Positions 22,806-33,876 of a stretch of 64,000 nucleotides of DNA are shown here, one piece after another; within the stretch, counting starts at the first letter, position 1; every line of letters starts with the position of its first letter. The translations under genes and the position numbers were made by a program. The stretch is taken from assembly GCA_014529385.2 (NCBI GenBank), contig CM043971.1, positions 31,699,209-31,763,208 on the forward strand, given 5' to 3'. This stretch comes from Adiantum capillus-veneris. Taxonomy: Eukaryota > Streptophyta > Polypodiopsida > Polypodiales > Pteridaceae. The notes under the pieces are model-generated. The model saw nothing but the letters and a program-made list of their open reading frames with translations. It had not been told where the DNA came from and did no database searches.

Positions 22806-24559
22806 ATATTTAGCGACGCGGCGACGCGCGAGCTTTTCCTTCTCCTATTTTTGAAACCTCTCAGAATTCTTAGCACTCCCCTAGAACCTATATAAATGAC
22901 ACTTCTCCTCTCACTTTGAACACACACATCTACAAAAGTGAAAGTTCTCTTGCAGCGACGCGTCAGAGGAAGCCTCTCTCCCTTAACCTCTCACCTTCAA
23001 GCCATCTCCATCTCCAATTGTCGACGTGCCGTCTCCAGGTTTATGAACACATACACACACACACTCTGTCTATCTCTCTACAACAACGCACTTTTCTTTT
23101 CTCTATTCCTAAGCTATGGCTCCGAAGCCTGTCACGCGAAGTTCTAAGGTTGACCATGCTGTTGCACCACCAAGGAAGGTTTCTACTCCGAACATATCTC
23201 ATGCCGAAGCATCAATCGAAGAAGAAGTCGAAGCCGTCCACCTCCAACATAGGAGTTAGCCGTACGCAATCCAAATCCGGTAAGACAAATTTATAATTCT
23301 ACATTTCTATTCATGTTTGACTTGGGAGACTAAGCATAGGGAACCCCTTAAACTATCCGAAAAACGTGATTCTATCACGAGAAACAAGCATATGTTTTGA
23401 TAGATTAGTGAAAGAACTGTTTGATAAATTGTCATTGTTTGTTGAATTGTTATTGCTTAATAAATTGTTATTGTTTGATAAGTGGATTTTGATTGATATG
23501 AAGAATGATTATGTTTGAAGAATCATTAAAGAGAAGAATTGTTGAAAGAATATCTTTTGTTTCTCACGGGTAGCGAGATGATCCCGCGGTTAGTGGAGAT
23601 TAAGCTGAGGTTATCGGCTCTCTTTTGTTCCTCGCAGTTAGCAGGATGGCTCGCGGGTAGCGGAATGCCTGGCGGTTAGCAAGATGCCTCGCGGTTAGTG
23701 GGATGCCTCGTGGTTAGCAAAATGTCTCGCGGGTAGCGGGATGCCTGACGGCTAGCAAGATTCCTCGTGGGTAACGGGATGCCTCGCGGTTAGTGAGATG
23801 GGAAGGTTGCGCAATTGGCAGTTAGCGAATAAATCCTTTGCAAAGGCTCTATTGGTTAGACAGAGGAAGTCTGCGGGTAGCGGCAAACTCATGAGAAATT
23901 GAAAAAGTTAATTTTGTTGAATAATAGGGCTGTCTTCATTAGGCCTTGTTTGAATTGTTTTGGTATTGTTTGAAGGACTGTATTAAAGAACATGCGTTTG
24001 GAATTAATTAAGGAACACTGTTTTTTATATGTAAAACAGTGTGGTAAAAAGTATGAGTGTGGGGTGGAAAGTGGAGACTGGCTCACGTTAGCAGTCAAGG
24101 ATGGGTGGTCTCAATTAGTCGAGAAACTCTCCACTCCCTCTTATTAAGAGAAGTGAAATTAGAGACTCATTGTGCCAAGAGTCGAGATGACCCAAATCTA
24201 CGTGCCCACAAGATTACTGGTTAGTGTAGAGTAAGTCTCATATCATATTTATGGTTTATGGATGGCGGCCGTGCCTCTTAAATGTGGGGAAAAAGGTGTT
24301 GTTTATGGATTCTAAATATGTCAATGGGATTTCATCTTTATGTTAGGAAACAACTTCATTAGAATCCTAGATTTATCGACCTGGCTTGTGGCGTATGACC
24401 CTTATAACCGCGTAAACGGTGGATAGAGGACTTCCTTTCTTTTGTTGTTCGTATCCTTTTTTTGTGGAAATAGAGTAGGGTGTCGTCATTGGAAAAGGAG
24501 AATAAAGGAAGGCCATCTATCAAAGTCGCCCCAATCTTCTCGGGGTTGGGGACCTCACA
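22415..24559 (+). repeat. Array LTR4 (2145 bp)
   Basis: TG…CA, followed by the target duplication CTTGT. It has an (AAAT)n tract near 22757-22806 where the others have (TA)n. The in-LTR frame (23116-23259, 47 residues) shares the EASxxEEVEA tail with LTR1 and has a GTAAGA donor at its end. Pairs with LTR1. Confidence 0.9.
23630..23802 (+). repeat. 19-bp minisatellite in LTR4 (about 9 units)
   Basis: Same unit as in LTR1. Confidence 0.8.
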
Positions 24560-24905
24560 CTTGTTGTGTGTTGAATTATGGTTACACCTGGAAGTAACTT
24601 AGGTTAGATTTATCTAATGATTGTCTATTGAGTGTAGAGTAATACTCACACTACAAACAATTTAGGTAGATTAAATAATAATCTCTCTCTTTGTGTAGAG
24701 GTGTTCTCACACGTAGAAGAGATTTAGAGAAGTAGTGAATTTTGATTGCTTGCCATGTGTAAAGTTACACTCACACTTGGAGGTAATTTATATCGATTTT
24801 TAAAAGATATCTTGCTTTATGTAGAGTTTACTCACACTTGGAAGTTATTGAGATAGATTAAGCGATTTATTTATCATGATTTAGGTGTAAAGTGAAAGCT
24901 TACAC
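24560..24905 (+). repeat. 64-bp hairpin repeat array, copy 1, right part
   Basis: Continues the repeat after the LTR array. Hairpins include GTGTAGAGT/ACTCACAC (24632-24651), GTGTAGAG/CTCACAC (24693-24712), a weaker one at 24757-24776, one at about 24819-24837, and GTGTAAAG/CTTACAC (24885-24905). The hAT frame starts about 140 bp downstream. Confidence 0.8.
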
Positions 24906-25046
24906 TTGAAAAAAATTTATTTTTGGTATTTATAATTTAAAGAGGTTGAAAACGTTGATGAATAAAGTAATGTAAATGGTATTAGAGTTCGATTTTAGAT
25001 GTGTATTTAGTAATTAGTTTTGTTTGAGTTTGTGGATCTTAAGAAG

Positions 25047-27257
25047 ATGGTGAAAGGATACGAGTGGAACTACGTAGATGAATTGGTTACTGGAAAGACT
25101 ACATCAAAGTTGAGATGTAAGACCTGTGGCCATAATTTTAGCAAAAATGCTCACAGGATAAAAGAACATGTGTTCAAAATTCCTGGAAACGTTTTAGGTT
25201 GCAAATACCCCCAAGAGATATTGAAGAAAAATTTCCCGAGTGGGCGCTCAGGGAAAAGAGAGCACATCTTGAGGGCAAAAAAAAGGGAGTCCCAAAATGA
25301 TGGCTCCATCTATGGCTAGGAACATTGAGATGACACTCGAAAATGATCAAAACCCTCACCCGACCCCTGCTTCAGGTCAAGGAGGGTGTCATTCATCCTT
25401 TGCTGGGAATTGTATCTCTAATCCTATCGGAAGCTCTGCTAACATAAGCAAGTGAAGCATGGACTCGAGGAGAACCTGCACCAAGTGATCCTATTTGGCA
25501 ATAGGCATTTGGGAAACAATGGCTGCTTGAACTCCATCTTAAGTGGACGGAAGAATTTGTTGCATGTGGAATTCCTTTTAATGTCATTCAAAATCATATC
25601 TTCAAAGATGCTTTAATGAGCACAACGAAGAAGGGTTTTTTGGTTCCTGATTATACTTAGATGCGTACAGAATTTTTAGATAAAGTGAAAACTACATCAG
25701 AGAATATTTTAAAGCGCACAACTCTTGATTATGTGTTGGCGAATGGATGCACAATTGCTGTAGATGGTTGGAAAAATTGTCAGTAGAAACCATTGATTAA
25801 TGTGATGTTTATTTGTCCAAGAGGTTCCATGTTTCTTGAAGCGATCGATACATCCTTGAAAGAGAAAACTAGTGGATATCTTGCTAGTGTATATGAGCGT
25901 TCGATCAGAAGAGCAGGGGGACCTAAAATGGTGATTGCCATTGTCACAGATAATGCATCTAGCTACAAAGCAATTGGAAAATCAATTGAAGCAAACTATC
26001 CATAGATTACATCGGTTCCATGTGCTGCTTACACTTTGAATTTGCTCTTAAAGGACTTTGGGAATGTTCCTTCTATTAAGCAACTCTTCTAGATGCAAAC
26101 CACTTGGTGGAGTTTATAAGAGAGATTCATTTTCTTACGCTTTGTTTAAAACAGAGCCCCCAGCCAAAAGTTTACCGATTTTCTGTGTGACCTGTTTTGC
26201 GACAGCATATTACGTTCTCTCTACACTGCAGAGCAGGTAAAAGCAGCCCTTGTTGAAACAGTGGCAGATAGAAGATGGGACATATGGCTTGATAAATATC
26301 CCAAGTATGAACCTGCTGCTTCTAAATGCTATCAGCTTGTAAACTCTCCTTTTTTTTGGAGAAATGTAGACAAAATTGTTACTGTCAGAGAACCCTTCAC
26401 TCATCTAATACGATTAGTGGACACCCGGGGAGGTCACCTAAGAAAAATGTAACCTATCATGTGAGTTCAACAGAAGGGTATTTAAAGTTCTTGAAACTTA
26501 CATAAACATATATACAGAAGGACATTATTTTTTCAAATTTGAAAAAAACTTATAGATTTTAAAAGAAAAGGGTACACTATATTCCTAACAAACTTTACAG
26601 ATAAGGGGTTTTACAAACATGTCTTGAACGCACGTGATATGGTAGTTTTACACATAGTGAACCCCCCGAGAGTGGACAAAGAAGCCTCTATCTTTGGACA
26701 GGTTTACTGGTACATGCATGAAGCCACTCGCAAGTTAAAAGAATGTACATCTTATGCAGGAAAAGAGAAATCCATGATGATGTCATTTGTCAAAAGATGA
26801 TGGGAGCAGTTGCATACTCCTTTACATGGAGCAGGTTTTGTCTTGGATCCCAAGTTCCAAATGCACGAGCAATCTTCAAACAATGAAGTGATCAGTGATT
26901 TCAATAAAGTGTGTGCTTAACTATTAGGCAATGTGGATGGACAGGTGGCATACACACAGAAGACGACATATACTAGCAAAGAAGGAATGTTTGGGGATCC
27001 TTGGCATGTAGATGCTATTAGACGATGAGCGCACCAGTTTTGTGGAAAGCGTATGGTGGCGAAAAAGTGGAACTTCAACATGTGGCTGTGAGAGTATTGT
27101 CTATTGTTTCGTCAAGTGCTAGATGTAAAAGAAATTGGTCTTTGTTTGCTTTTGTGCATACTAAAAAACAAAATCGATTAAGTCCTAAACGAGATGCGGA
27201 CTTGGTGTATGTCTTTCGTAACATGCGACTTATGCATAAGCCAACAAAGTTAGCCAC
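25047..27257 (+). pseudogene. hAT transposase (BED finger, DUF659, C-terminal dimerisation), copy 1
   Basis: Starts MVKGYEWNYVDELVTGKTTS, then a BED-like finger with CKTCG and RIKEHV near 25115-25170. DUF659 follows (25640-26100): VDGWKN, KPLINVMF, then VTDNASSYKAIGKSIE, which carries one catalytic Asp, and CAAYTLNLLLKD. The hAT C-terminal region is at 27060-27250 (LQHVAVRVLS, CKRNWSLFAFVHTKK). Stops (for example near 25660 and 25785), frameshifts and a MITE at 26424 make it non-functional. A living copy would cut and paste its own element with 8-bp duplications. The C-terminal tail is cut by the duplication junction at 27259. Confidence 0.85.
26424..26670. mobile_element. 247-bp MITE with 8-bp target duplication
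   Basis: AGTGGACA flanks both sides (26416-26423 and 26671-26678), and segment copy 2 has the unfilled site near 51029. The ends CCCGGGGAGGTCAC and GTGAACCCCCCGAG form an imperfect terminal inverted repeat, 11 of 14 positions by eye. Eight-base duplication points to hAT-type mobilisation. Non-coding. Confidence 0.85.
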
Positions 27258-27865
27258 ACATGGCTATCATACACCTTTATGACGGTGGTTTCACTTTGGA
27301 TTCTCTTAAAAGTAAGGTTGTTGACAGAAGAGACATTGTGTTGGTAATCTTGAATTTCAAAACACCTAGCTTAATTTATGGCATTGTGATTGTTCTATTG
27401 GTCAAGGTTTTACCCGTCCAGTTTTGAGAAACATGTTACATGATCGTTTGGAAACTAGACATACATCTAAAATGCTGAGTATTAACGTGGATTTTCTTTC
27501 TCTCTTCAATGTTTAGTTTTTGTTGTTATGTGCACATATTAAATGGGAAATCGTACTCTACTACTGCAAGTTTTAGTTTGGGTTTTTTGTTTTCAAGTAG
27601 GCCTCTTGGGTTGCTGCTATTTTATATGAATTCTGGGATTTTGTTTTTTCTTGAAGAAGTTCTGCACTTTACTAAACGGGTCTGTTGCACATGGTCAAAA
27701 GATCACACTAAGAAATTGCAATCCTTAGTTGAGGGTAATTCACATGGTCATTCACAACATTCCTCGGAAATCCAAGTCTCTTGTCCCTTCATCCCTGTCT
27801 CTCAAACAAATCCATACAAAAATATGTAACATGTGGAAGTCACCTACACAAACAACCCATTTCTT

Positions 27866-28057
27866 TGTTGGGGTATAAAGCCCAATGTGGTCGCCCAGGT
27901 AAGTGGGCGGGCCGCCAGGTATGTACACATATTCTTTTGTAAAAACTTAATAAGAACTCACTATGCTCTACACATTACAGTAGAGCGAGTTCACCATATC
28001 GTCGTGCTCTTCTTCTTGCACTCTCTCTCGCGTCACACTTCCGCTCGTACTCCTTCA
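27866..28057 (+). repeat. copia B 5' LTR
   Basis: 192 bp, from TGTTGGGG to CTCCTTCA. Confidence 0.95.
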
Positions 28058-28059
28058 AC

Positions 28060-28071
28060 TGGTATCAGAGC
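28060..28071 (+). other. copia B primer-binding site
   Basis: TGGTATCAGAGC, exact initiator-Met tRNA type, two bases after the LTR. Confidence 0.9.
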
Positions 28072-29154
28072 TCAGATTGAGGCTCGGGGCAGCACTGCAG
28101 GAGGCTAGAGTCACCAGCTCAGATTGGAGTGAAATTCAACAGGCGAAGACACGGCCCCAAATCCTGTGGGAAGCCCGAAGGCCTTGGTGTTCTCAGAATT
28201 TCATTCTGAGGTTATCTCGGCCACCGTTCGGCTTCGACAAAGGTCTGTGCAGGCCATTTTCGACTACGTGGTCTCGACGGGTGCAGATCCGACTCTGCAA
28301 ATTTGGGGTTTTCGGCCTACGACTGCAGGTGCTGAGGATATCGACACTCCCAGAGTGCTGATTTGTGGTCGTCTACACATCGAAGGACGGCTCACAGTTC
28401 TTGGAGGCGTGTCACATACGACACGGGCGCATCTACACACAGATTGTAGGCGACATCCACTAGTTCATCAGGTAGCTTGTGTTTGCTGCTTGATATTCCA
28501 GATTTCATCCTTACATTGCAGGTACTTCCACATGGGATGTATTGTCAGAGATGATGTATATCTGTTGAGGGTTTGCTGGCTGTGAGTCACGCAGCAAACA
28601 ACCGCCGCAACGGTTACAACATACAGTGGGAAATTTGTGGATGTATGACTTTGTGGGAAGTCTATGTACTATCAGATTTACTGCAGCCTTTGTTGAGGGT
28701 TGAGTGAGGTTTTATTGAGCTGGGGGATTCTCAAATGTTGAGATCCTTTCGGTGATACAGGTCTTGGAGCGATCCCTCGAGCACCCTTAGATAGGAAGCT
28801 AGGATGTATTGATTGTGAGTTAGACAGTTGGGATTGCATCTTTGCTTTACTACCGTTGAGGCATTGTCGTAGTCTATGCTTATAGGACAGTGACAGGACA
28901 GTGAGAGACAATACAGGTGCAGGACAGGTTTACCCGCAGCTTACAGTGTCAGAGAGACAGTGTTTTTTGAGATGTTTTTTGGTCTGTTTTTGAGTACACC
29001 AGAGCCATTTTACAAAGGAGACTCTGCCACGATTTATGCAGAATCTGAAGCTTTCTTGGTTCATTTGACAGGTTGATATTGTTTCAGAGGTCAGTTTACA
29101 GGGGAAACTCTGCCGAATTTTTCCCAGGAAAGTAAACCACTGTGAAGCGTAGCT
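28072..29154 (+). other. copia B leader (about 1.1 kb)
   Basis: Long untranslated leader before gag. It holds a 139-codon open frame (28166-28585) without a recognised domain. Leaders of plant copia elements are often much shorter, so captured sequence is possible (inference). Confidence 0.6.
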
Positions 29155-32100
29155 ATGGCTGGATCACAGGACACTGCTCTTTACAATATCAAGAAGCTGG
29201 ATGGAACCAATTTCCCATTGTGGAAGCAACAGATTTGGCACGTGTTGGTACAAAAGAAGCAGATAAAACCTATAAAGCTCAAGGGGATAAAACCAGAAGA
29301 TATGGACGAAGATGAATGGAGCGAAATGGATGAATTGGCACTTTCTACCATTATGCTGACTTTGGCAGAAAGCGTTTACTTCAATGTAGCAGACGAGATG
29401 TCGGATTATCAAGCATGGTTAAAGCTGAGTGATCTTTATGAGAAGCAGAGTGCAGCTTCACAGGTATACTGGCTTAAGAAGCTTGTTGACTTGAAGATGA
29501 AAGAAGGGACACCTATGTACAATCATCTGAATGAATTCAACACAATCTATAGTAATTCTGCACCTCCAGATGGTTTGAACATAGCAGGTGTAGAAGGAAG
29601 TCTGCTTACTGAAGAAACCAATAGAAAGACAATGGACAAAGGCAAAGGAACAACCTTAGTTGTCAGGGGAAGGACCAAAGAAAAGTACAAAGGTGGAAAG
29701 AGGAACCAGTCTCGTAGCAAGTCCCGCAGTGCTAAAGGCAAGAGTGACATAGAATGCTACCATTGTGGCAAGAAGGGTCACATGAAAAGAGACTGCAAAG
29801 AATAAAAAGCAGAAAAAGGCAAAGAGAAAGCTGAAGACCATGGTGAGAAGAACAAGTCCTCAGTGAAGATTCAAGAAATAAATGTGACAAACACTGTTGC
29901 AGAGGATGAGAGTCTAGTGTCAGGAGACATCTACTTCTTGAAGAATACAGTGGACTCAGCTCTTCTTACAGCATTTGATGGAAATGCACTGAGTGACTGG
30001 ATTATAGACTCAGGGGCATCACTTCATGTGTCTCCAAACAAGGAGTGGTTTACCTCTTATGTGACCACTAAAGATCATGTTTGGCTAGGCAATGGGCAGA
30101 CATGTGAGATCTTAGGTGTTGGAGATGTTCAATTGAAGTTTCAGAATGGCTCTTCTTTCATGCTGAAGAATGTGAGACATGTTCCCGCAATTACAAAGAG
30201 CTTGATCAGCACAGGTTTACTTGATGATGCTGGCTACGTCACCACTTTTGGACAGAACATGTGGAAGATATCCAAGGGTTCTATGACAGTAGCACATGGA
30301 GTAAAGTCTGGAGGACTTTACATGATTTATGTATCAAATGTCTCTAAAAATGTAATCAATGTAACCGAGCAGCCGAACGTTTCTTTGTGGCATAGCCGGT
30401 TAGGACATATGTCCAAGAAGGGAATGGAAATCTTGTCTCATTCTGGTTATTTGCCTGGCTTTTCATTTAATGATTTTGAATTCTGTGAACATTGTCTGTA
30501 TGGTAAGCAAACACAGCAGCCACATAAGCATAGAAGCAATAGAAGAGATACACAGTTGGCACTTGTTCATAGTGATTTGTGTGGACCTATGCCTAACCTA
30601 TCTCTAGGGGGAGCTTCTTACTTTATGACATTTATAGATGATTACTCGAGGAAAGTATGGGTTTACTTTCTCAAGCACAAGGATGAAGCATTTAGTGTTT
30701 TCAAAACGTTTGTGACACTTGTGGAGAATCAGAGTGGGAAGAAGCTTAAATGCTTACGCACTGACAATGGTGGAGAGTATGTTTCAAAGGCCTTTCAGAA
30801 CTTTTGTGAGTCAAAAGGTATAAAACGTGAACTTACTGCTCCTTAAAATCCTCCTCAAAATGGTGTTGCTGAGAGGATGAATAGGACCATACAAGAGAAG
30901 GTCAGAAGTATGTTGTCTAATGCACAGCTGCCAAATGGGTTTTGGGCTGAAGCTGTATCAACAGCTGTTCATCTTGTAAATAGATCTCCTAGCAAGGTTT
31001 TGCAGAAGGATTCAGTGCTAGAGATGGTATGGTCAGGCAAAATGCCCTCATACAAGCATCTCAGAGTCTTTGGCTGTGAGGCATATACTCACGTTCCAAA
31101 GGAATTTAGGAACAAACTTGAGCCAAAGAGTAGAAAGTGCATCTTTCTAGGCTATGGTAATTCTGGTGAGATGGGGTACAGACTTTGGGATCCCGAATCT
31201 AGAAAGGTTGTCCGCAGCAATGATGTTCACTTTAATGAATCCAAATATCATTCTAAACCAGAGAGGGTTGAGGAGATTAGAAGAGTTGTCTTCCAAGAAG
31301 ATGGACCTGCACGTGCAAGACAAAATGGTAGGGCTCAAGAGGAGCAAGGACAGATTAGAGTGGAACCACAGGTTGTGGCTGAGCCTGAGCCTGAGCCACC
31401 TATTGTGCGTAACGGAAGTGTCACGCGACCTCTTGATAGGTTTGTTCCATCTATGAACTATGTCATGTTGAGTGATTGCAATGAGCCTTCATGTTACAAG
31501 GAAGCAGTGCAAATGAAGGACTCCGGGAATTGGAAATTGGCCATGCAATCAGAGATGACATCTCTGCATAAAAACCAGACATGGAAGCGAGTTAAATTAC
31601 CATGGGGCAAAAAGGCTCTACCTTGTAAATGGGTTTACAGGTATAAGATCACCGCTCATGATAGTCAGCCAAAGTACAAAGCAAGGCTTGTTGCCAAGGG
31701 CTTTAAGCAAGAACAAGGCATTGACTTTGAGGAAGTCTTCTCTCCGGTGGTCAAGATGACTACATCGAGATGCTTTCTTGCATTGGTTGCCATATTAGAT
31801 TTGGTGTTGCACCAAATGGATGTCAAGACAACGTTCTTGCATGGTGATTTAGATGTGGAAATTTACATGCAGCAGCCAGAAGGGTTTGTTGAGAAAGGCA
31901 AGGAAGATTGGGTATGCCAATCGTTAAAGAGTCTTTATGGCTTAAAACAATCACCGAGGGCATGGTACCATAAATTCCACAAGTTTATGCTTTCTCAAGG
32001 CTACAAAGGTAGTGAGTTCGATCACTGTCTATATACAAAGAAGGCTAAGGATGGTAGTTGGTTGATCCTTATTTTGTATGTGGATGACATGTTGATTGCT

Positions 32101-33036
32101 GGCAAGCACTTGGAAGAAATTTCAGCTTTGAAGTCAAAGATGGCAAAATCGTTTGACATGAAAGACATGGGTGAGGCAAGTCATATACTTGGTATGTGCA
32201 TTGAGAGAGACAGATCAAAGAAGTTGATTTGGTTATCTCAAACATAGTATATTGACAAGGTTTTGCAACGTTTCAATATGGAGAAGGGAAAGGCATTGAG
32301 TGTTCCATTGCCACCATATGTGAAACTTAGCAAACAAGATTGTCCTGTGTCTGAGGAAGAACATGCTGAAATGGATAAGATTCCATATGCGTCTGCAGTG
32401 GGTAGTTTGATGTATGCAATGATTGCTACTCGCCCAGACATTGCATTTGCAGTGGGAGTAGTAAGTCGATACATGTCAAACCCAGGCAAGAAACATTGGG
32501 AGGCAGTGAAAGGAATATTGAGATACCTGAAAGCTACAAAGAGTATGCGTATATGCTATGGGAGTCAAGAGCTAAGTGTAAAGGGTTTTACAGACTCAGA
32601 TTATGCAGGTGATTTAGACAACCGAAGGTCTACGTCAGGGTATGTCTTTACATTGGCTGGTGGAGCAGTATCATGGCGTTCTAGATTACAAGATTGTGTT
32701 ACTCAGTCTACTACAGAGGCTGAATATGTTGCAGCATCAGAGGCATGCAAAGAATCAATTTGGCTTAATCGACTAGTAACAGATTTGGGAATCAAAGAAG
32801 AGATGCCTGTGTTATATTGTGATAGTCAAAGTGCTATACAATTGGCTCGCAATCCAGTTTATCACTCAAAGACAAAGCATGTGGATGTGAAGTATCATTT
32901 CATCAGGGAAATGCTCGAGGATAAGCAACTTCAGCTTGTCAAAGTTCACACCACAGAAAATCCTGTTGATCTACTTACAAAAGGACTTCCCTCAGAGAGC
33001 TTTGCGCATTTTTGCAAGCAGTTAGGTGTAGGGTAG
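29155..33036 (+). pseudogene. copia B gag-pol polyprotein with three in-frame stops
   Basis: One uninterrupted frame of about 1294 codons apart from TAA at 29803, TAA at 30844 and TAG at 32245. In order: gag (UBN2-like) from MAGSQDTALYNIKKLDGTNF; CCHC knuckle CYHCGKKGHMKRDC (29755-29796); protease WIIDSGASLHVSP (near 30001); pre-integrase WHSRLGHMS; integrase HSDLCGPM to TDNGGEY (near 30765); RT with YVDDM (near 32080); RNase H with TDSDYAGD, TEAEYVA and CDSQSAIQLA. Gag is short: sequence jumps from NEFNTIYSN to GSLLTEETNRK, so the middle of the usual domain is missing without loss of frame. The stops fall at otherwise conserved places, which suggests single-base decay. Confidence 0.95.
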
Positions 33037-33114
33037 TACATCACTTCTCTACATCTCTTGTATATTAGCTTGTATAGTAGCTTCTCTCACACTTAAAGTA
33101 TCATATTGGACTTT

Positions 33115-33125
33115 AAGTGGGAGGT
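33115..33125 (+). other. copia B polypurine tract
   Basis: AAGTGGGAGGT directly before the 3' LTR, the usual copia form. Confidence 0.85.
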
Positions 33126-33317
33126 TGTTGGGGTATAAAGCCCAATGTGGTCGCCCAGGTAAGTGGGCGGGCCGCCAGGTATGTACACATATTCTTTTGT
33201 AAAAACCTAATAAGAACTCACTATGCTCTACACATTACAATAGAGCGAGTTCACCATATCGTCGTGCTCTTCTTCTCGCAGTCTCTCTCGCGTCGCACTT
33301 CCGCTCGTACTCCTTCA
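33126..33317 (+). repeat. copia B 3' LTR
   Basis: 192 bp, five differences from the 5' LTR by eye. Confidence 0.95.
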
Positions 33318-33529
33318 TTCTTGTGGTGCAATATCAACAAGTACAATAGCACACAAGAAATACTTTCAACATATAGAATTCCTCTTTATATTGAGCAAAA
33401 TGCTCGTGTTGATGACACTTGATCTTCTACTTGTATGATTCCATGTGAGGACAATGAAAATGATTCTGTGTTTGGAGACTCCAACACACTTCTGCATGGT
33501 GTTTACCTAAGTTGCAATGTACGTTATAT

Positions 33530-33573
33530 GGTGTGCGTATAATACGCTTTAAACAGACATATTGTACGACACC
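33530..33573. repeat. Palindrome, segment copy 2
   Basis: GGTGTGCGTATAATAC followed by ATATTGTACGACACC. The right arm has decayed at two bases against copy 1; the left arm is unchanged. Confidence 0.65.
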
Positions 33574-33876
33574 TATCTTTATTCGGACGTATTATATGAT
33601 GTCACGTCAGCAAAACCACCGTATCGTATAATTTCTTAGGATTTCAATCGAAATACTATTTTGATCGAAATAAAGCTCTTTATATACTGTGAAAACGGAT
33701 TGCTTGGCTCATTCTATTGATTTCTTTTCCCTTATCTCATCTATAGGTGAGCTTTACAACATCAAGAAAAATATAAAAAGCCAGTTTAAATTTAGTAATA
33801 TATGTCTTTTAGTAAAAATTTAGAGCTTTGGATAATATTTTTTAAAAGGCTTTGGAATTTTTAGTTATCTGATCTA

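Larger units (their letters stand above)
13843..24559 (+). mobile_element. Four-LTR tandem array of a non-autonomous LTR retrotransposon
   Basis: The structure is LTR1-int1-LTR2-int2-LTR3-int3-LTR4. The outer ends are TGTAATGTACCC and ACCTCACA, and CTTGT flanks the whole array on both sides (13838-13842 and 24560-24564). The uninterrupted sequence near 34060-34090 in segment copy 2 is the empty site. Each internal domain opens with an initiator-Met primer site and closes with a purine tract (TTGGGGAGAT). The internal domains are only 0.5-0.65 kb and hold no gag or pol, so the element needs enzymes from elsewhere. LTRs of 2.1-2.5 kb around so small an interior fit neither typical TRIM nor LARD proportions. 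Confidence 0.9.
12480..27259 (+). repeat. Tandem segmental duplication, copy 1 (hAT-bearing)
   Basis: The segment starts TGGCTATCATGCACC and restarts as TGGCTATCATACACC at 27260, directly after hAT C-terminal sequence. Without its insertions (10.7-kb LTR array, 247-bp MITE and one copy of each target duplication) it is about 3.8 kb, the same as copy 2 after subtraction. Content: unrecognised leader, palindrome cluster, 64-bp hairpin repeats, hAT transposase pseudogene. Confidence 0.85.
27866..33317 (+). mobile_element. Ty1/copia element B, complete structure (5452 bp)
   Basis: Two 192-bp LTRs, primer site, gag-pol in one frame, purine tract and a 5-bp target duplication TTCTT (27861-27865 and 33318-33322). 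Segment copy 1 shows the empty site at about 13108. The LTRs differ at five positions by eye. Three in-frame stops make it non-autonomous now. Confidence 0.95.

Noticed and set aside
29803-32247. In-frame stops of copia B as programmed read-through or RNA editing
   Set aside because: Stops lie within conserved enzyme regions as well as after gag, and editing of this kind is known from plant organelles, not nuclear transposons. Mutation is simpler.
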